Assembly: GCA_964482435.1 (NCBI GenBank)
Contig: CAYZXL010000005.1
Span: 1 to 64,000, forward strand
Origin: CAYZXL01 sp964482435
GTDB taxonomy: Bacteria > Auribacterota > JABMQX01
Direction of reading: 5' to 3'
DNA: 64,000 nt
Made by a program: the position numbers and the translations under genes. Shown in pieces: positions 29,828 to 39,600 of this stretch. The notes under the pieces were generated by a model. It was not told where the DNA came from. It was given only the letters and a program-made list of their open reading frames with translations, and did no database searches. Each line of letters starts with the position of its first letter. The first letter of the stretch is position 1.

Positions 29828-32800
29828 CTATTCCTTCTTGTTCGTTCCGCCGGGGGTTGCCTGTAGTACTCGGAATACTCCTTTTCCGTCGGGCAACCTG
29901 CCGAATGCGACGTCATCTCCTTGCTTGCCGAACGTCACCGTGTCGAGCATCCCATTTCCTCGCTCGTCCGCGTCAATCAGCATCACAGCTTCGCCAGTCC
30001 TGGACAGCTTGAAATTCGCGTGAAGGCCGGAATTGGCATTACCGTCTTCGTCGGCCCAGATGATGAGGTACGCGCCGGGCGCCAGAGTCGTGCCCTTCGG
30101 AAAGGCCCACTTGCGAGGATTATCGTTCTGATCGGTCAGGTACATCCCCGAAACGTCCACCTCGTGCTCGCTGACATTCAGCAACTCAATCCAGTCGTCG
30201 TACCCGCCCTGAGGGTCGCGTATTGTCGTCTGGTTCGCGGCCATCAGCTCGTTGATGACGACTGGCGATCCACCGGGGGTAGGCGCGGCCACCCGGTAGG
30301 TCAGCGTGCCGAATTCGGCTTTCGCCGGGTAGAATGTTGTTGTTCCCACCGAGGCCGGTGACCGCGCCTCTACATAATAATGAACCTCTGTCCCGGCAGG
30401 AAACGGGGGGACCTCGGCTCCGTAAACACCGTCGCCTGCCTTCACGTCGTTATGCATGCCGTCGTCGAACATCAACACCCGCATGAAGGGCGCCTCCCGC
30501 GCTTCCGCGTAGTACAGGACCACAGAATCCGCCTTCACCTCGCCACTTATCTTCGCAGTGACTTGCACAGGTTCAGTCGGCAGGGGACCGGCCGGATTCT
30601 CCGATGCGCCAGGCGCGACCTTGTGCGAGACCTCTTGAACCACTGGACAGGGTTTGTTGATCTCGGGATGGTTGAGCAAGAACTCCCGACGCTCCTCGAC
30701 AAACCGTTTCAGGCTCGGCACCACGCCGGGACCGGGGCCACCTCCACCGTCGCCGGGTCCTCGTCCCGGACCACCGCCAGCTCGACGTCCGCCGCCAGGA
30801 CCACCCACCTCGCCCTGAGAGAGTTCCTCTTTCGTGACCGCGCCGTCGCCGTTACGGTCGAGGTCCTGGATGAACCGCTGGGCCTGCTCGGGCACTTCAT
30901 CCTTCGAGATCGTTCCGTCACCGTTCGTGTCGAATCGCCGGAGGATGCTTTCGGCATCAAATCGCCGCTCGCCCGCGGGCCCTTGCCCCGGGGGTCCTCC
31001 CCCGAATGGTCCTCCCCCCGGCGGGCCTCCTCCCGGTGGACCTTCTCTGGTTTGGTCCTCGACATGTCCTCGAATGAATGCCTCGTATGAGTACAGTTTT
31101 TTGGCGTCAGCCTTCACTTCTTCGGCAATGAGAGTTTGATACCTCTCGATGATCGGAGCCAGCCTCTCCCAGTTCAGCGATTCGTTGACGATGGTTCTCA
31201 CATGAGCCAGGTAGCGCGCCCGCAGATGGGGAATGGACAGGAGGCGGTGGATCACAGGGCGCGAATCGTCGTCCGCGAGAGCGACAGGAGTGAGGGTGGC
31301 TCCCGATACTCTCAGTCCAAAAAACGGTCCACCACCGTACGAAAACGTCTCGTTATTGTCAATTGACACCATGTGAAAGCGCCGATAGCGGCCATCCGTA
31401 TAAAGGCCGTAATCAGCGCCCCGGGTAACGTAGCCTTCATCTATGAATATGTTCTCGAGGGCGATGAGCCAGAGGGCCTGGTCCACATCGAAGATGGTAT
31501 TCAGGGAAGTTTCCAGTTGCTCTTCGGGTGTTTTGTTGAGCGTCTCGCACAGTCGAATCAGAGCTGCCCAGGCCCCCGGCTCGTCCTTCGTCTTCAACTC
31601 GTAAGCCACTTTATATGCGGAAGGGTCGGCGCCGAGCCAGTCCAGGGCGCTGGCGCGGCCGAACCCCATGCCGACCTTCCAGCGAAACCCGCGCCCCGTG
31701 CCGAACCAGTCGTTCAGGAAATCGCTGTTGAATTGCTGCACATTTGAATAGACCCCCCAATTCTCGCCGTTGACCACCAGCTTCACGAAGTTTGCCTCTA
31801 ACGCAGGGGTGTACTCGCGGCAAATCCGCGAGAAAAGGATTTCCCGCAAGAATGTCGGGTCTTCATGGCCATTATGGAGGTTGAGCGTCCTGTAGCCGTA
31901 AAGGCGTTGATTCTTGTCGGCGAAGTCGAGGGAAATATTGAAGGGTTTCTTTTGGGACGGTCCCATGTAAGAGGTGTTCCCTCGAAAGTGAACGCCAACT
32001 GATGGATACTTAACGCCATCAACTATGAGGTCCGCCGGCACCTCCACATCGGTTCGGTAGAAGTCGCCGAGTTCCTCGTACCAATCAGAGTCGGCAAACT
32101 GGAGATAGAGGGTGCGGAGCGTGTTGTCGTGGTAAAGGTCGGTGTTTGGCGCAATCACGCCCGTTGTGGGAGGCACCAATTTCTGCGCCGGGGCTTGCGT
32201 CTTGGGTTTGGGGGCCTCAGCCTGGCGGCCAAAAGGACCAAATCCACCGCGTCTTTGTTCCCGCACGAAAGCACGTGCGGCAGCTCTTTCCTTGTCATTG
32301 AGCCTGCCGTCGCCATCGGAGTCGAATTTGCTTACAAGCTCCGCTCGTCGAGCACCGCCGGGCGGGCCAAAGCCACCGGGGCCACCAAACCACGGGAGCG
32401 ATTCTTCCCGGCTCAATTTCCCGTCTTTGTTCTCGTCGAGCTTTTTCAGGGCAGCGGGAGCATTCTTCATCTCGTCCGCTGAAATCTCCTCGTCGTTATC
32501 GGCGTCGAGTGCCGACATCAATGGTATCGCCGGGAAGCGAAAGGCGGCCCCGGGCCTGGGCATTGCTATCCCACCGGGCGGGCCAAAGCCAGGGGCGCCT
32601 CCGGGCGGACCAAAGTCGTCGGGACCACCGGGGCCGACTCCGGCGCCGGGAAAGTCGAACCGCGGACGCAATTCGTCCGCGCTTAATTTGCCGTCATTAT
32701 TCTTGTCGAGTTTCTTGAGGGCCGCCGCGGCGTTCTCGATCTCTGTTGCCGAAATGTCGCCATCTTCGTCGGCGTCGAGTGCGAGCAACAGGGGGAAGGG

Positions 32801-33007
32801 CGGCAGGCCAAAACCGGGACCTGGACCACTTGTGCCGGGTCCCCGGTCGCCGGGTAAACCCGGAGCTGTCGGCGTGGGTTCAGCTTCTTGCTTCTTACCC
32901 GCGTCTTCGGGTTTGTTTTCCTCGGGGCCGGCCGCGTGGAAAACAGCCTTCAGGCACACCATGCACGCCAGGGCCAAAATCAACAGCAATAACAGACTTC
33001 TCGACAC
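29828..33007 (-). CDS. Secreted EF-hand/CotH kinase/lamin-tail protein
   Basis: A 1,059-aa protein. After a signal peptide (SRSLLLLLILALACMVCLK) come Gly/Pro-rich linkers with five EF-hand calcium loops (DADEDGDISATE, DKNNDGKLSADE, DADNDEEISADE, DENKDGKLSREE, DSDGDGRLNDKE). A CotH domain follows (HFRGNTSYMGPSQKKPFNIS; metal motif MVSIDNNETFSYGGG), then two more EF-hands (DTNGDGTISKDE, DRNGDGAVTKEE), an Ig-like part (PFMRVLMFDDGMHNDVKAGD) and a C-terminal lamin-tail domain (SPVVINELMAANQ). The start is GTG 33007 behind GGAGAAAAAGG; the frame extends to 33073 without support. A calcium-regulated extracellular kinase is a plausible reading. Confidence 0.88.
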   Translation of the reverse strand: MSRSLLLLLILALACMVCLKAVFHAAGPEENKPEDAGKKQEAEPTPTAPGLPGDRGPGTSGPGPGFGLPPFPLLLALDADEDGDISATEIENAAAALKKLDKNNDGKLSADELRPRFDFPGAGVGPGGPDDFGPPGGAPGFGPPGGIAMPRPGAAFRFPAIPLMSALDADNDEEISADEMKNAPAALKKLDENKDGKLSREESLPWFGGPGGFGPPGGARRAELVSKFDSDGDGRLNDKERAAARAFVREQRRGGFGPFGRQAEAPKPKTQAPAQKLVPPTTGVIAPNTDLYHDNTLRTLYLQFADSDWYEELGDFYRTDVEVPADLIVDGVKYPSVGVHFRGNTSYMGPSQKKPFNISLDFADKNQRLYGYRTLNLHNGHEDPTFLREILFSRICREYTPALEANFVKLVVNGENWGVYSNVQQFNSDFLNDWFGTGRGFRWKVGMGFGRASALDWLGADPSAYKVAYELKTKDEPGAWAALIRLCETLNKTPEEQLETSLNTIFDVDQALWLIALENIFIDEGYVTRGADYGLYTDGRYRRFHMVSIDNNETFSYGGGPFFGLRVSGATLTPVALADDDSRPVIHRLLSIPHLRARYLAHVRTIVNESLNWERLAPIIERYQTLIAEEVKADAKKLYSYEAFIRGHVEDQTREGPPGGGPPGGGPFGGGPPGQGPAGERRFDAESILRRFDTNGDGTISKDEVPEQAQRFIQDLDRNGDGAVTKEELSQGEVGGPGGGRRAGGGPGRGPGDGGGGPGPGVVPSLKRFVEERREFLLNHPEINKPCPVVQEVSHKVAPGASENPAGPLPTEPVQVTAKISGEVKADSVVLYYAEAREAPFMRVLMFDDGMHNDVKAGDGVYGAEVPPFPAGTEVHYYVEARSPASVGTTTFYPAKAEFGTLTYRVAAPTPGGSPVVINELMAANQTTIRDPQGGYDDWIELLNVSEHEVDVSGMYLTDQNDNPRKWAFPKGTTLAPGAYLIIWADEDGNANSGLHANFKLSRTGEAVMLIDADERGNGMLDTVTFGKQGDDVAFGRLPDGKGVFRVLQATPGGTNKKE

Positions 33008-33278
33008 CTTTTTCTCCTTCCTCGGTTGCGCTGCAAATCCATTGGCGAGCCGTGGCGTCGCCCCCGGCCACATCGCCGGGTCACCGTTCCATAATTCGCG
33101 AGCGCTTCAACGCGCGCTTAACGACGGGGCGGAGTACCTTCGTTCCTTCCGTTTCAAATCCGGCCTATCCTGTAAATCCCGTCGAAAATGGCCTTGCCTT
33201 TGGCCCCCGCCCAAAGGCGGCGTGGGGATACGTCGTCCAATTTCCGAATTCATGTGCTGTGGGGCTTTAATTCGTTGG

Positions 33279-34169
33279 TCAACGTTTCTTGAGGGTGACG
33301 CTGATCCCGGCGGCGTTCTCACGGACAAATGTCGTTTCCAGGTCCGGACTTGTGGTGATGGCCTTGAGGAAATCCTGCATTCCCCCTGCCATACTCGTAT
33401 TGTGCGCGAGAATCAGCCCGCCCGGACGGACCAGCGGCAGAAGCTTGTTGAAATAATCTATGTAGCCCTCCTTGTCGGCGTCGAGGAAGAGCACGTCAAT
33501 GGGCTCCTTGAGGTTTTTTACTGTCTCGTGGGCGTTGCCCTCGACGAGCGTGACCATCTGGTCAACGCCGGCTCGCTTGAAGTTTTCGCGCGCCAGGGAT
33601 GCCCGCCCGCGGTCAATTTCGTGCGTGGTCAGCTTACCGCCCGTGGTCCGCAACGCCAGGCAAAACCAGATGCCAGAGTAGCCGTTAGAGGTGCCAATCT
33701 CCACGACATGCTTGGCGCCTACCGCTTCGGTAAGGAGCCGAAGAATCCTGCCGTCTTCAGGCGCGACGTTCATCATCCCTCTCGACTGGTTCTGGTACAT
33801 GTCTTCGAGAACGCCGAGGATTTTCTTCTCATCGTCCGTCCTGGGTATCGTCCGGGTCTCTACGGGCGCCCTGCTGAATCCTCCTCTCGGGGGCCCGCCT
33901 TCGCCGGGCGCGAAACCTCGCCGTGGCCCTCCCATGCCCGGGCCTTGCCTTGCCTGGCTAATCTGCGTTAGTAGCTGCCCCATCCTTTCCCTGTTGTTTT
34001 CCTTGTAGGCTTTTGTGAGGTCGTTGAGCAAACTGTCGAACGCGGGCCGAGGAGGGGGCCCAGGAGCAACGGTCTCCTCTTTAGCCTCGCCGGTCCCTTG
34101 TTCTGCCAGGGCTGCCGGCAAACTTGCCATGATCACAGCCGCGACCAGTATGGCGAGTGTAATCTTCAT
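33279..34169 (-). CDS. Exported class I O-methyltransferase
   Basis: A 296-aa protein with a signal peptide (MKITLAILVAAVIMASLPAALA), a Gly/Pro/Arg-rich stretch at about residues 75-105 (GMGGPRRGFAPGEGGPPRGG), and a catechol O-methyltransferase-like domain: VVEIGTSNGYSGIW (SAM site), THEIDRGRASLARENFKRAG, VLFLDADKEGYIDYF (metal-binding Asp) and GGLILAHNTSM. Methyltransferases need cytoplasmic SAM, so an export signal is odd. The Gly/Pro stretch resembles the linkers of the downstream EF-hand/CotH gene, 271 bp away on the same strand. Start ATG 34169, with AAAGGAGGA upstream. Confidence 0.88.
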   Translation of the reverse strand: MKITLAILVAAVIMASLPAALAEQGTGEAKEETVAPGPPPRPAFDSLLNDLTKAYKENNRERMGQLLTQISQARQGPGMGGPRRGFAPGEGGPPRGGFSRAPVETRTIPRTDDEKKILGVLEDMYQNQSRGMMNVAPEDGRILRLLTEAVGAKHVVEIGTSNGYSGIWFCLALRTTGGKLTTHEIDRGRASLARENFKRAGVDQMVTLVEGNAHETVKNLKEPIDVLFLDADKEGYIDYFNKLLPLVRPGGLILAHNTSMAGGMQDFLKAITTSPDLETTFVRENAAGISVTLKKR

Positions 34170-35156
34170 TGGGACTTCCTCCTTTCGAGGTCGGGTTGGC
34201 AATATTCCACTTTCGGCGTTCTACACGTTTAACGGATGCGGGTGCCATCCGGTTTAGTTACCATCGGCGGGCTGGGCACATGAAGGGAGAACCGGGCAAA
34301 GGGCTTGGCGCGCGGAGGAGAGACCGCGATAGCTATGTCGGGTCTTCGAGGCAGCCCCTCGTGAACTCAGTTAACCGGGGGACCATGAAAATGTTGGCTG
34401 CGTGGCGGTGATTCTCACGGCAGTGGTCCGCTTGGGGCGCCGACGGCGCCACGTGGCGAGACAGAGAATTGCGGCAGGGCGTTGTTATGTCGGAGCCTCC
34501 TGCAAAGGCGTAAAGACGCGCAGAGGGACTTGACTTCCGCGCGGTAAAGCTCGCGAAGGAATCATGCTTCTCAGTGCCGTCGTTACCTCCTCGGGACTCG
34601 CCACTCCGGGTCCCTCGCCCGGGAACGGCCCATTCCCCCGGGGCTGAGAGAATACGGTGCGCCTGCCTTTGGTTGCAGTGTTACGACATCGGAGCTGTGG
34701 TAATCCTTCTGCGCTTGTGTCGAAAGAATTGGGCGCCTTTGGCGTCCGGCGGTCTGCCCCCGCAGGCCAGACGATCCGGGAAACTCGCGAAAACCCCTCC
34801 GCAAGTAGCGCAAGTTCAAAGAATAGCAGCAGTTCCTCCCCGTAACTCCCTCGGCAGTCTGTCCCCGGCACAGACGTTGCTCCGTTCCTTGCCCGTCAGC
34901 GTTGCAGAGGTGTGTTTTTGCGCGCTCTCCGTGCGAGGTGTTCCCGGATGGCTGGCCGCTGAGCGCGAAGTCGTATGTTGCGTCCCGCTGTGGCGTCCTG
35001 TGTCACTTCACGCTCCGCGGCGGCGCAGGTAGCTCCTTTTCGACCCCGTGAGGCGGGGTGCTCCATACGAAGCCCTCGAGGAAATCGAACCTGATGGTGA
35101 GAGTTCTGCCTTCGGTTGCGCCACGCTCTCTCAAAACAGCAACAGGAGAAACTGCG
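34170..35156. other. Long region without a supported gene
   Basis: About 990 bp between divergent genes. Frames here give Arg/Pro/Ser-rich translations and none has a family motif. Visible structure: GGCGCC-GAC-GGCGCC (near 34437-34451) and CCCCG-TGAGG-CGGGG (35044-35058) hairpins, the latter in the leader of the PEP-CTERM gene. It probably contains promoters for both neighbours; I could not place them. Confidence 0.4.
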
Positions 35157-35885
35157 ATGAAGATAGGAGCCCTTCTGTTCGTGTGCACCGCTCTGGTAGT
35201 GTGCATTCCGGCCTGGGCGGATCCCATTGGCTACACGGAGACTTTCAACTCCGGCAGCAACATGGACTGGGGCACTGACTCAGGGTGGTGGTTCGACGAA
35301 TTTTTCAGTGCCAATTACGACGAGGACGGAGCTTCGCACTCCAACACCGGGGGCTATACCGGCGGTTACAATTACACGTATCAGCCCGGGTGGACCTACT
35401 ACACGTACTCCATCTTCGCAGACAGCGATGCCTCTAACGGCCTCCTTGCTGGCAACAAGGATTACAGCACCTTCCCCCGTCTCGAAGCATGCGTCAGAGC
35501 GACCAGTGGGTACGGATACGGTTGGATTGACGGCGGCTTCTTCTTTGCGAGCACTGGCGACTCAAGCACAAACCCGGTTGGAGCGGCCAACCTGACCATG
35601 TTCATGACCTACATCGGCATGGTTCCATCCGACTGGGCACACTGGACGGCGGACCTGACTCCTTCGCAATGGTGGCTCGAGCGGGGCTCGGCCGACTGGT
35701 CAAGCGCTATCAGCGACGTGGACGTCGTCGGTGTATGGTTCTGGCCGGAGGAATCCGAGGATACGGAGTTCGGGGTGGACGATTTCGTGGGAACGCCGGA
35801 GCCGGGGCTTCTGCTGACTATGGCGCCGATGGCGGGCTTTCTCGGCTGGCGCCTCCGCCGCAGGAGGCAACCCAACCGGACATGA
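35157..35885 (+). CDS. PEP-CTERM exosortase-substrate protein
   Basis: A 242-aa secreted protein: signal peptide (MKIGALLFVCTALVVCIPAWA), an aromatic- and Gly-rich body (GGYTGGYNYTYQPGWTYYTY, GYGYGWIDGGFF), and a C-terminal sorting signal of TPEPG, a hydrophobic helix (LLLTMAPMAGFLGW) and a basic end (RLRRRRQ). This is the PEP-CTERM layout cleaved by exosortase (EpsH), and implies an exosortase and exopolysaccharide locus elsewhere in the genome. The body has the look of a carbohydrate-binding-like beta domain but no recognised family. Start ATG 35157, with ACAGGAG upstream. Confidence 0.85.
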   Translation: MKIGALLFVCTALVVCIPAWADPIGYTETFNSGSNMDWGTDSGWWFDEFFSANYDEDGASHSNTGGYTGGYNYTYQPGWTYYTYSIFADSDASNGLLAGNKDYSTFPRLEACVRATSGYGYGWIDGGFFFASTGDSSTNPVGAANLTMFMTYIGMVPSDWAHWTADLTPSQWWLERGSADWSSAISDVDVVGVWFWPEESEDTEFGVDDFVGTPEPGLLLTMAPMAGFLGWRLRRRRQPNRT

Positions 35886-36440
35886 CCACCCGTAGCTCAG
35901 TTTTCCGATTTATAAATGTGGACCCTCCCCGGACAGGATGAACGGGATAACCGGGATTCTGTGAATCCTGTCAGGTTGTGCCCCAGCTCGATACGCATAA
36001 GCCCCGAGGGCGCGGCATCTCCTCAGGTACGGCAAAGCGTCGAGGGGGAACACATGCCGTGCCATCCCCCTGGTCGAAAAGAGCTCAACAACGCACTACC
36101 GTTCAACCGCAGCGGCACCCGCTTGACCGCGTCTGGCTGTATTTTGGTGGCGTCTGCCAGGCCACGGCCGGGGAATCCGACGACAACCGTTATCAAGGTC
36201 AAGGCAGAATCCGACCCCTTAAGGCCGCACGCTGTCAGGTCCGCCTCAATACCTCCTGAGCCTTGTGCCGAGACGTGGTCCGGATCTCGCCGCAAATCAA
36301 TTCTACTATACGCGCTCCACCCCAGCGCTACAGCCTCCTATCCCCTCGTGGCTGCCCAACTCCCGCTGCGCCCCTCAGATGCCTTGACCCGCCTCGCCCA
36401 TCCTACCTTGTTCCCCGGAGCTGCCCGGCGACGGCGTACC
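35886..36440. other. Intergenic region with an inverted repeat
   Basis: No gene supported. GACAGGAT (35932-35939) and ATCCTGTC (35965-35972) form an exact 8-bp inverted repeat around a GAACGGGATAACCGGGATTC-like core, 50 bp after the PEP-CTERM stop. It could be a terminator-like structure or a dispersed repeat; ATCCTGTAAATCCCGTC at 33167-33183 is similar. Confidence 0.4.
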
Positions 36441-36469
36441 TCGACAGATGCGAGTCGGTGTGGTAAAAT
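36441..36469 (+). promoter_or_regulatory. Sigma-70-type promoter upstream of the first giant lamin-tail/CotH gene
   Basis: TCGACA (36441-36446, 5 of 6) and TAAAAT (36464-36469, 5 of 6) with an exact 17-bp spacer. The predicted start near 36476 leaves a leader of about 150 nt before GTG 36629. Confidence 0.6.
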
Positions 36470-36628
36470 GTTATTGTTGCAGCGTTGAGAAGGGTTCACG
36501 GTGGCAGAAGGTCAGAAACGCCGGGAGCCGGGGGCTGTTTTTGGCTCGCCGCGACGGGCAGTTCCATGCCAGCAAGTTTGTTGTGTCGTCGGGCACCGGC
36601 ATATCTGTGAAAGGAGAACTCATATAAC

Positions 36629-39600
36629 GTGAAAAAGGTAAGACTTTTCGTTTCGCTTTGGGCTTGGCTGGCTATTGGCTTGTTTCTGCCCGGAGCGAAT
36701 GGCGCGGTCGTAATCAATGAGATCATGTATAACCCTGATGGAGCTCAGGGGACGGACGACGATTACGAGTGGATTGAGCTTCACAACACCGGGACTACCG
36801 CTGTGAACATCAGCGGTTGGAAGCTGCGTGACGATAACCCCCAGAACGACCCGTTCATTATCCCGACCAACACGCAGATAGAGGGGGGCGGGTACATGGT
36901 TTTGTGCAGCAACGTCGGGCAGATTTACTACGCCTACCTCATTACCAACGCGGTCGGGAATTTCGGGGATGAGTTCGGCTTTGGCAACGACGGCGACACC
37001 GTTACCCTTCTGAATGCCTCTAACCAGGTGATTGACCAGGTCAGGTATAACGATGCGTATCCATGGCCGTTTCAGGCCGACGGAGACGGTCCTTCCATCG
37101 AGCGGGTGAATCCGCTTGCTTCAAGCACCGACCCCCACAACTGGGCTGCGAGCGTTCCGTCGAGCGAACACGGCACGCCGGGCAAGCAGAACTCCCTCTT
37201 CTCCGACAGCAGTGCTCCTCCCATCGTCATCAACGAAATCCATTATCGTCCGGTCTCCGACGGAGACGATTACGAATACGTTGAGCTTTACAACGCCTCC
37301 GCCGGTTCGGTGAGCCTGACCGGCTGGGAGTTTACGAATGGCATCTCCTTCAAGTTTGTTCAGCCGACGACAATCGGTCCCTTCAGCTATCTGGTGGTCT
37401 GCAAGAACAAGGAAAGAATCCAGACGGATTACGGCATCCAGAACGTCGTCGGGGATTTTGCCGAGGGGTCTTCCCTGGACAACGCGGGGGAGACGATTGT
37501 CCTGAGAGACAGCACGGGTAAGCTCGTGGATTTCGTGGCCTATAGCGACGAGCGATACTGGCCGGTCGCGGGGGATGGCTATGGTCCTTCCATCGAGTGC
37601 ATCAATGTTGACCGCCCGAACAGCGATCCGGCGAACTGGGCCGCCAGCCAGTTCAGCCGCAAATGGGTTCACGTCGAGACCGCTGCTGCCTCGCCGACGG
37701 GCGACGTTCTGTATTTCTACCTCGACGGGCCGGGGGAGGCGCTCCTCGACGACGTCTCCCTCGTGCCGGAGGGCGGCGGACAGGATTTCATTCCGAACGG
37801 AGATTTTGAGGCGAGCGAGGCGGGATGGGTCAAATACGGCAATCACGGCACCTCAGGGAGGGTTACCTCGGAAGCTCATTCGGGGACAGCGTGCATGAAA
37901 ATCGTCTCGACGGGAGACGGCGGCGGCGGCGAGTGGCGGAACTACGTCGGAGTCCCGCTGAACGGTCTTTCCAACGGGGAGAACTACGTTCTGTCTTTCT
38001 GGTCGAAACCTTTGAGCGGGGAGACTCGACTTACAGCGCGAGTTGCCAACGCCCGAAGCACGGAAGGCATTTGCGCGATTACAGACCTCTCCGAGAAGGG
38101 TTTCGTCTCGACGCCCGGCGCCCCGAACAGCGTGAGAAGGGATAATCTTGCCCCGCTCATCTTCCGGGTGCAGCGTTCAGTAGCTATTCCCAATCCGAGG
38201 AATCCAGTGTTTGTGACTGCTCGCGTTGTGGACGACGGCACGGTCTCGTCGGTTTCCCTGGAGTACGATGCGGGGCAAGGGTGGTCCGCGCCGATGCCCA
38301 TGTTCGACGACGGCGACCACAACGACGGTGTAGCTGGCGACGGAGATTTCGGCGTGGAGCTTCCTGTGCAACCAAGCTACACGATCGTTCGGTTCCGAAT
38401 TCTGGCGGAGGATGATCAGGGCGCGGTTGGAGTCTCCCCCAAACCCGACGACATGAAGTCGAGCTACGCGTACTTCTGCTACGACAACGAAGTGAAGACG
38501 ACGTTGCCCATTTACTTTCTTTTCGTCAGCGATGAGAACCTCCAGCGCCTCGAAGAACTCGGCTCTCGCGATGATTATGTCCCAGGGACTTTTGTCTATA
38601 CGGGGACGGTGTACGACAACGTCAGCGTCCGATGGTATGGGAGCTTTGCGGAACGTGTCGCAAATGAGAAAAAGAGCTGGAGGATTAAGTTCAATCCCTG
38701 GGAGAAGCTCGAAATCGTCAACTTTCCATACAGGCTGGACTCTCTCATTCTTCTCAGCGGCGATTATCTTGACCCGGAGCTTCGGGGGAGCGCGGGACTG
38801 AGGGAGTTCCTGACTCAACAGGTTTTCAAGTTCGCGTCCTGTGCAAACAGCGACACCCGGCACGTTCACCTCCAGCTCAACGCCTCGCGTTACGGCCTGA
38901 TGCTCCAGGTCGAACGACCTGACACGGATTATCTCGAAAGAAACCTGCGAGACGTGGACGGAGACCTGTTTCAGGCAGGCAGCCTTCCGGGGCAGCCACC
39001 AAGCAACATGAGCGTCCTGCCGTCCTACGACGACTACGTTTTCGCCTACGATAGAAAGACCAACCGAGCCGAGCCTTACGACGGCTTAGTGTCATTGATC
39101 GAAGGATTGCAGACCATCCCAGATGACGAGGTGGAGGCCTTCTTTTACGAAAACGTGAACATGGATAAGTATATCCGCTACCTGGCCGCTGTAGCAATGG
39201 CGCAGGATTGGGTAAGCCCGGCACGCGACTATTACCTTTTCTTCGGAAAGTACGGCACGGCGCCCAACGAAGAATACCTCTGGGAAGTCATGCCCTGGGG
39301 CGGCGAGCACGACTGGGAACGGCCAAGCCTTCCCATCCTCAACGGCACCGTCGGTCAGAGCGAGCTTTCGCTGCCGAGTATGATGACAATGCGTTTCCTG
39401 AACAACCCGGAACTGAGGCAGGTTTTTGCCGACCGCCTGCGGCAGCTCCTCGACACCACCTTCACGGAACAGCATTTTTCCTCGGTCATAGACCTGCAGA
39501 GGGGCAGGATTCAGACGGCTGCGGATTCCGACCGCGGGTTCTGGTGGCCGGAAGCGAATTCGCTGTGGTCGCACGTTGCAGCTCTCAAGAGCAACATAGC

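Noticed and set aside
32142..33971. 609-aa open frame on the plus strand across the EF-hand gene and the methyltransferase
   Set aside because: It is Pro/Ser/Gly low-complexity, antisense to two well-supported genes and to the gap between them.
34485..34871. 128-aa open frame on the minus strand in the long gap
   Set aside because: No ribosome site, no family resemblance and a Pro/Arg-rich composition; left as non-coding.
35916..36488. 190-aa open frame between the PEP-CTERM gene and the first giant CotH gene
   Set aside because: Composition typical of random GC-rich frames, no start signal, and it overlaps a good promoter for the next gene.
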